Assembly: GCA_910585015.1 (NCBI GenBank)
Contig: CAJUCT010000030.1
Location: 1 to 57,579, forward strand
DNA: 57,579 bases
Direction of reading: 5' to 3'
Source of the DNA: an uncultured Acetatifactor sp.
GTDB taxonomy: Bacteria > Bacillota > Clostridia > Lachnospirales > Lachnospiraceae
The notes beneath the pieces were generated by a model. That model was given only the letters and a program-made list of their open reading frames with translations. It did no database searches and was not told where the DNA came from. Position numbers and translations under genes: made by a program. Shown here one piece after another: positions 57,462 to 57,579 of this stretch (the stretch's first letter is position 1; each line of letters starts with the position of its first letter).

Positions 57462-57490
57462 TTGACAAACCTCTTTTTCTACGATACAAT
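57462..57490 (+). promoter_or_regulatory. Promoter of tRNA-Arg
   Basis: TTGACA (57462-57467), 17-bp spacer, TACAAT (57485-57490). Confidence 0.8.
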
Positions 57491-57524
57491 ATCTTTCGTC
57501 AGTGCGGTTGAAACGCCGGATTAC

Positions 57525-57579
<55 letters not shown>

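Overview
The window comes from a Gram-positive, spore-forming Clostridia genome, most likely a Lachnospiraceae member. This rests on the ispF-cysE-cysS-mrnC-rlmB-sigH order (a Firmicutes arrangement with the sporulation sigma factor SigH), a CIRCE-controlled groESL operon, G+C-moderate genes with AGGAGG-type ribosome sites, a sorting-signal surface protein, a class A PBP with a basic N-terminus, and tRNA genes without an encoded CCA. Genus cannot be fixed from the sequence alone.

Layout. 0-1.2 kb: the 3' end of a wall-anchored surface protein with 36-bp Pro/Glu/Thr repeats, then a CAP-domain lipoprotein. 1.3-6.4 kb: housekeeping cluster (isoprenoids, cysteine synthesis and charging, rRNA processing and methylation, SigH). 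6.4-11.4 kb: an RND exporter and its TetR regulator, with a TetR-type palindrome at the promoter. 11.4-19.5 kb: tRNA-Thr, a DUF6512-like membrane protein, class A PBP, YigZ, MgtE, an AraC regulator and a DUF1905/C39-like fusion. 19.5-22 kb: a MITE-like element and groESL. 22.3-24.9 kb: a phosphatase, then an AT-richer RloAB-like ATPase/TOPRIM pair that looks like phage defence. 25-35.7 kb: ABC-class ATPase, SGNH hydrolase, gene relics, MetY, an MrfA-like helicase, a UvrD-like helicase and a zincin. 35.7-38.7 kb: decayed methyltransferase and regulator, YqeY and a TrmH-family methyltransferase. 38.7-47.8 kb: a binding-protein-like lipoprotein, then a cellobiose locus: GH94 phosphorylase, LacI regulator and an ABC importer whose two permease genes are fused out of frame by a deletion. 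47.9-52.6 kb: small membrane and Asn/Gln-rich proteins, RlmL, RdgB, YfcE. 52.6-57.2 kb: accessory island with a sigma-28 promoter driving a small coiled-coil gene, immunity-like hypothetical genes, a streptomycin-kinase-like gene, a TetR regulator and a frameshifted DUF4097-like gene; it ends with tRNA-Pro and a partial tRNA-Arg.

The most interesting signal is a two-hairpin element of about 80 nt. It occurs three times between genes (4865, 37236, 48895), each time just upstream of an RNA methyltransferase gene (RlmB, a TrmH-family enzyme, RlmL). The paired arms differ between copies but stay complementary, and the 3' tail (GTAGAGGAAAGTTTG-like) is conserved. A fourth, partial copy lies inside the DUF6512-like reading frame at 12115. 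This could be an undescribed cis-acting RNA or a mobile palindromic repeat.

The window also carries much decay: truncated alcohol dehydrogenase, histidine kinase, XRE regulator and DUF4097 relics, a methyltransferase lacking its SAM-binding motif, a solute-binding protein whose best start is ATT, and the fused permeases. The cellobiose importer as read here is unlikely to work unless these are assembly errors.
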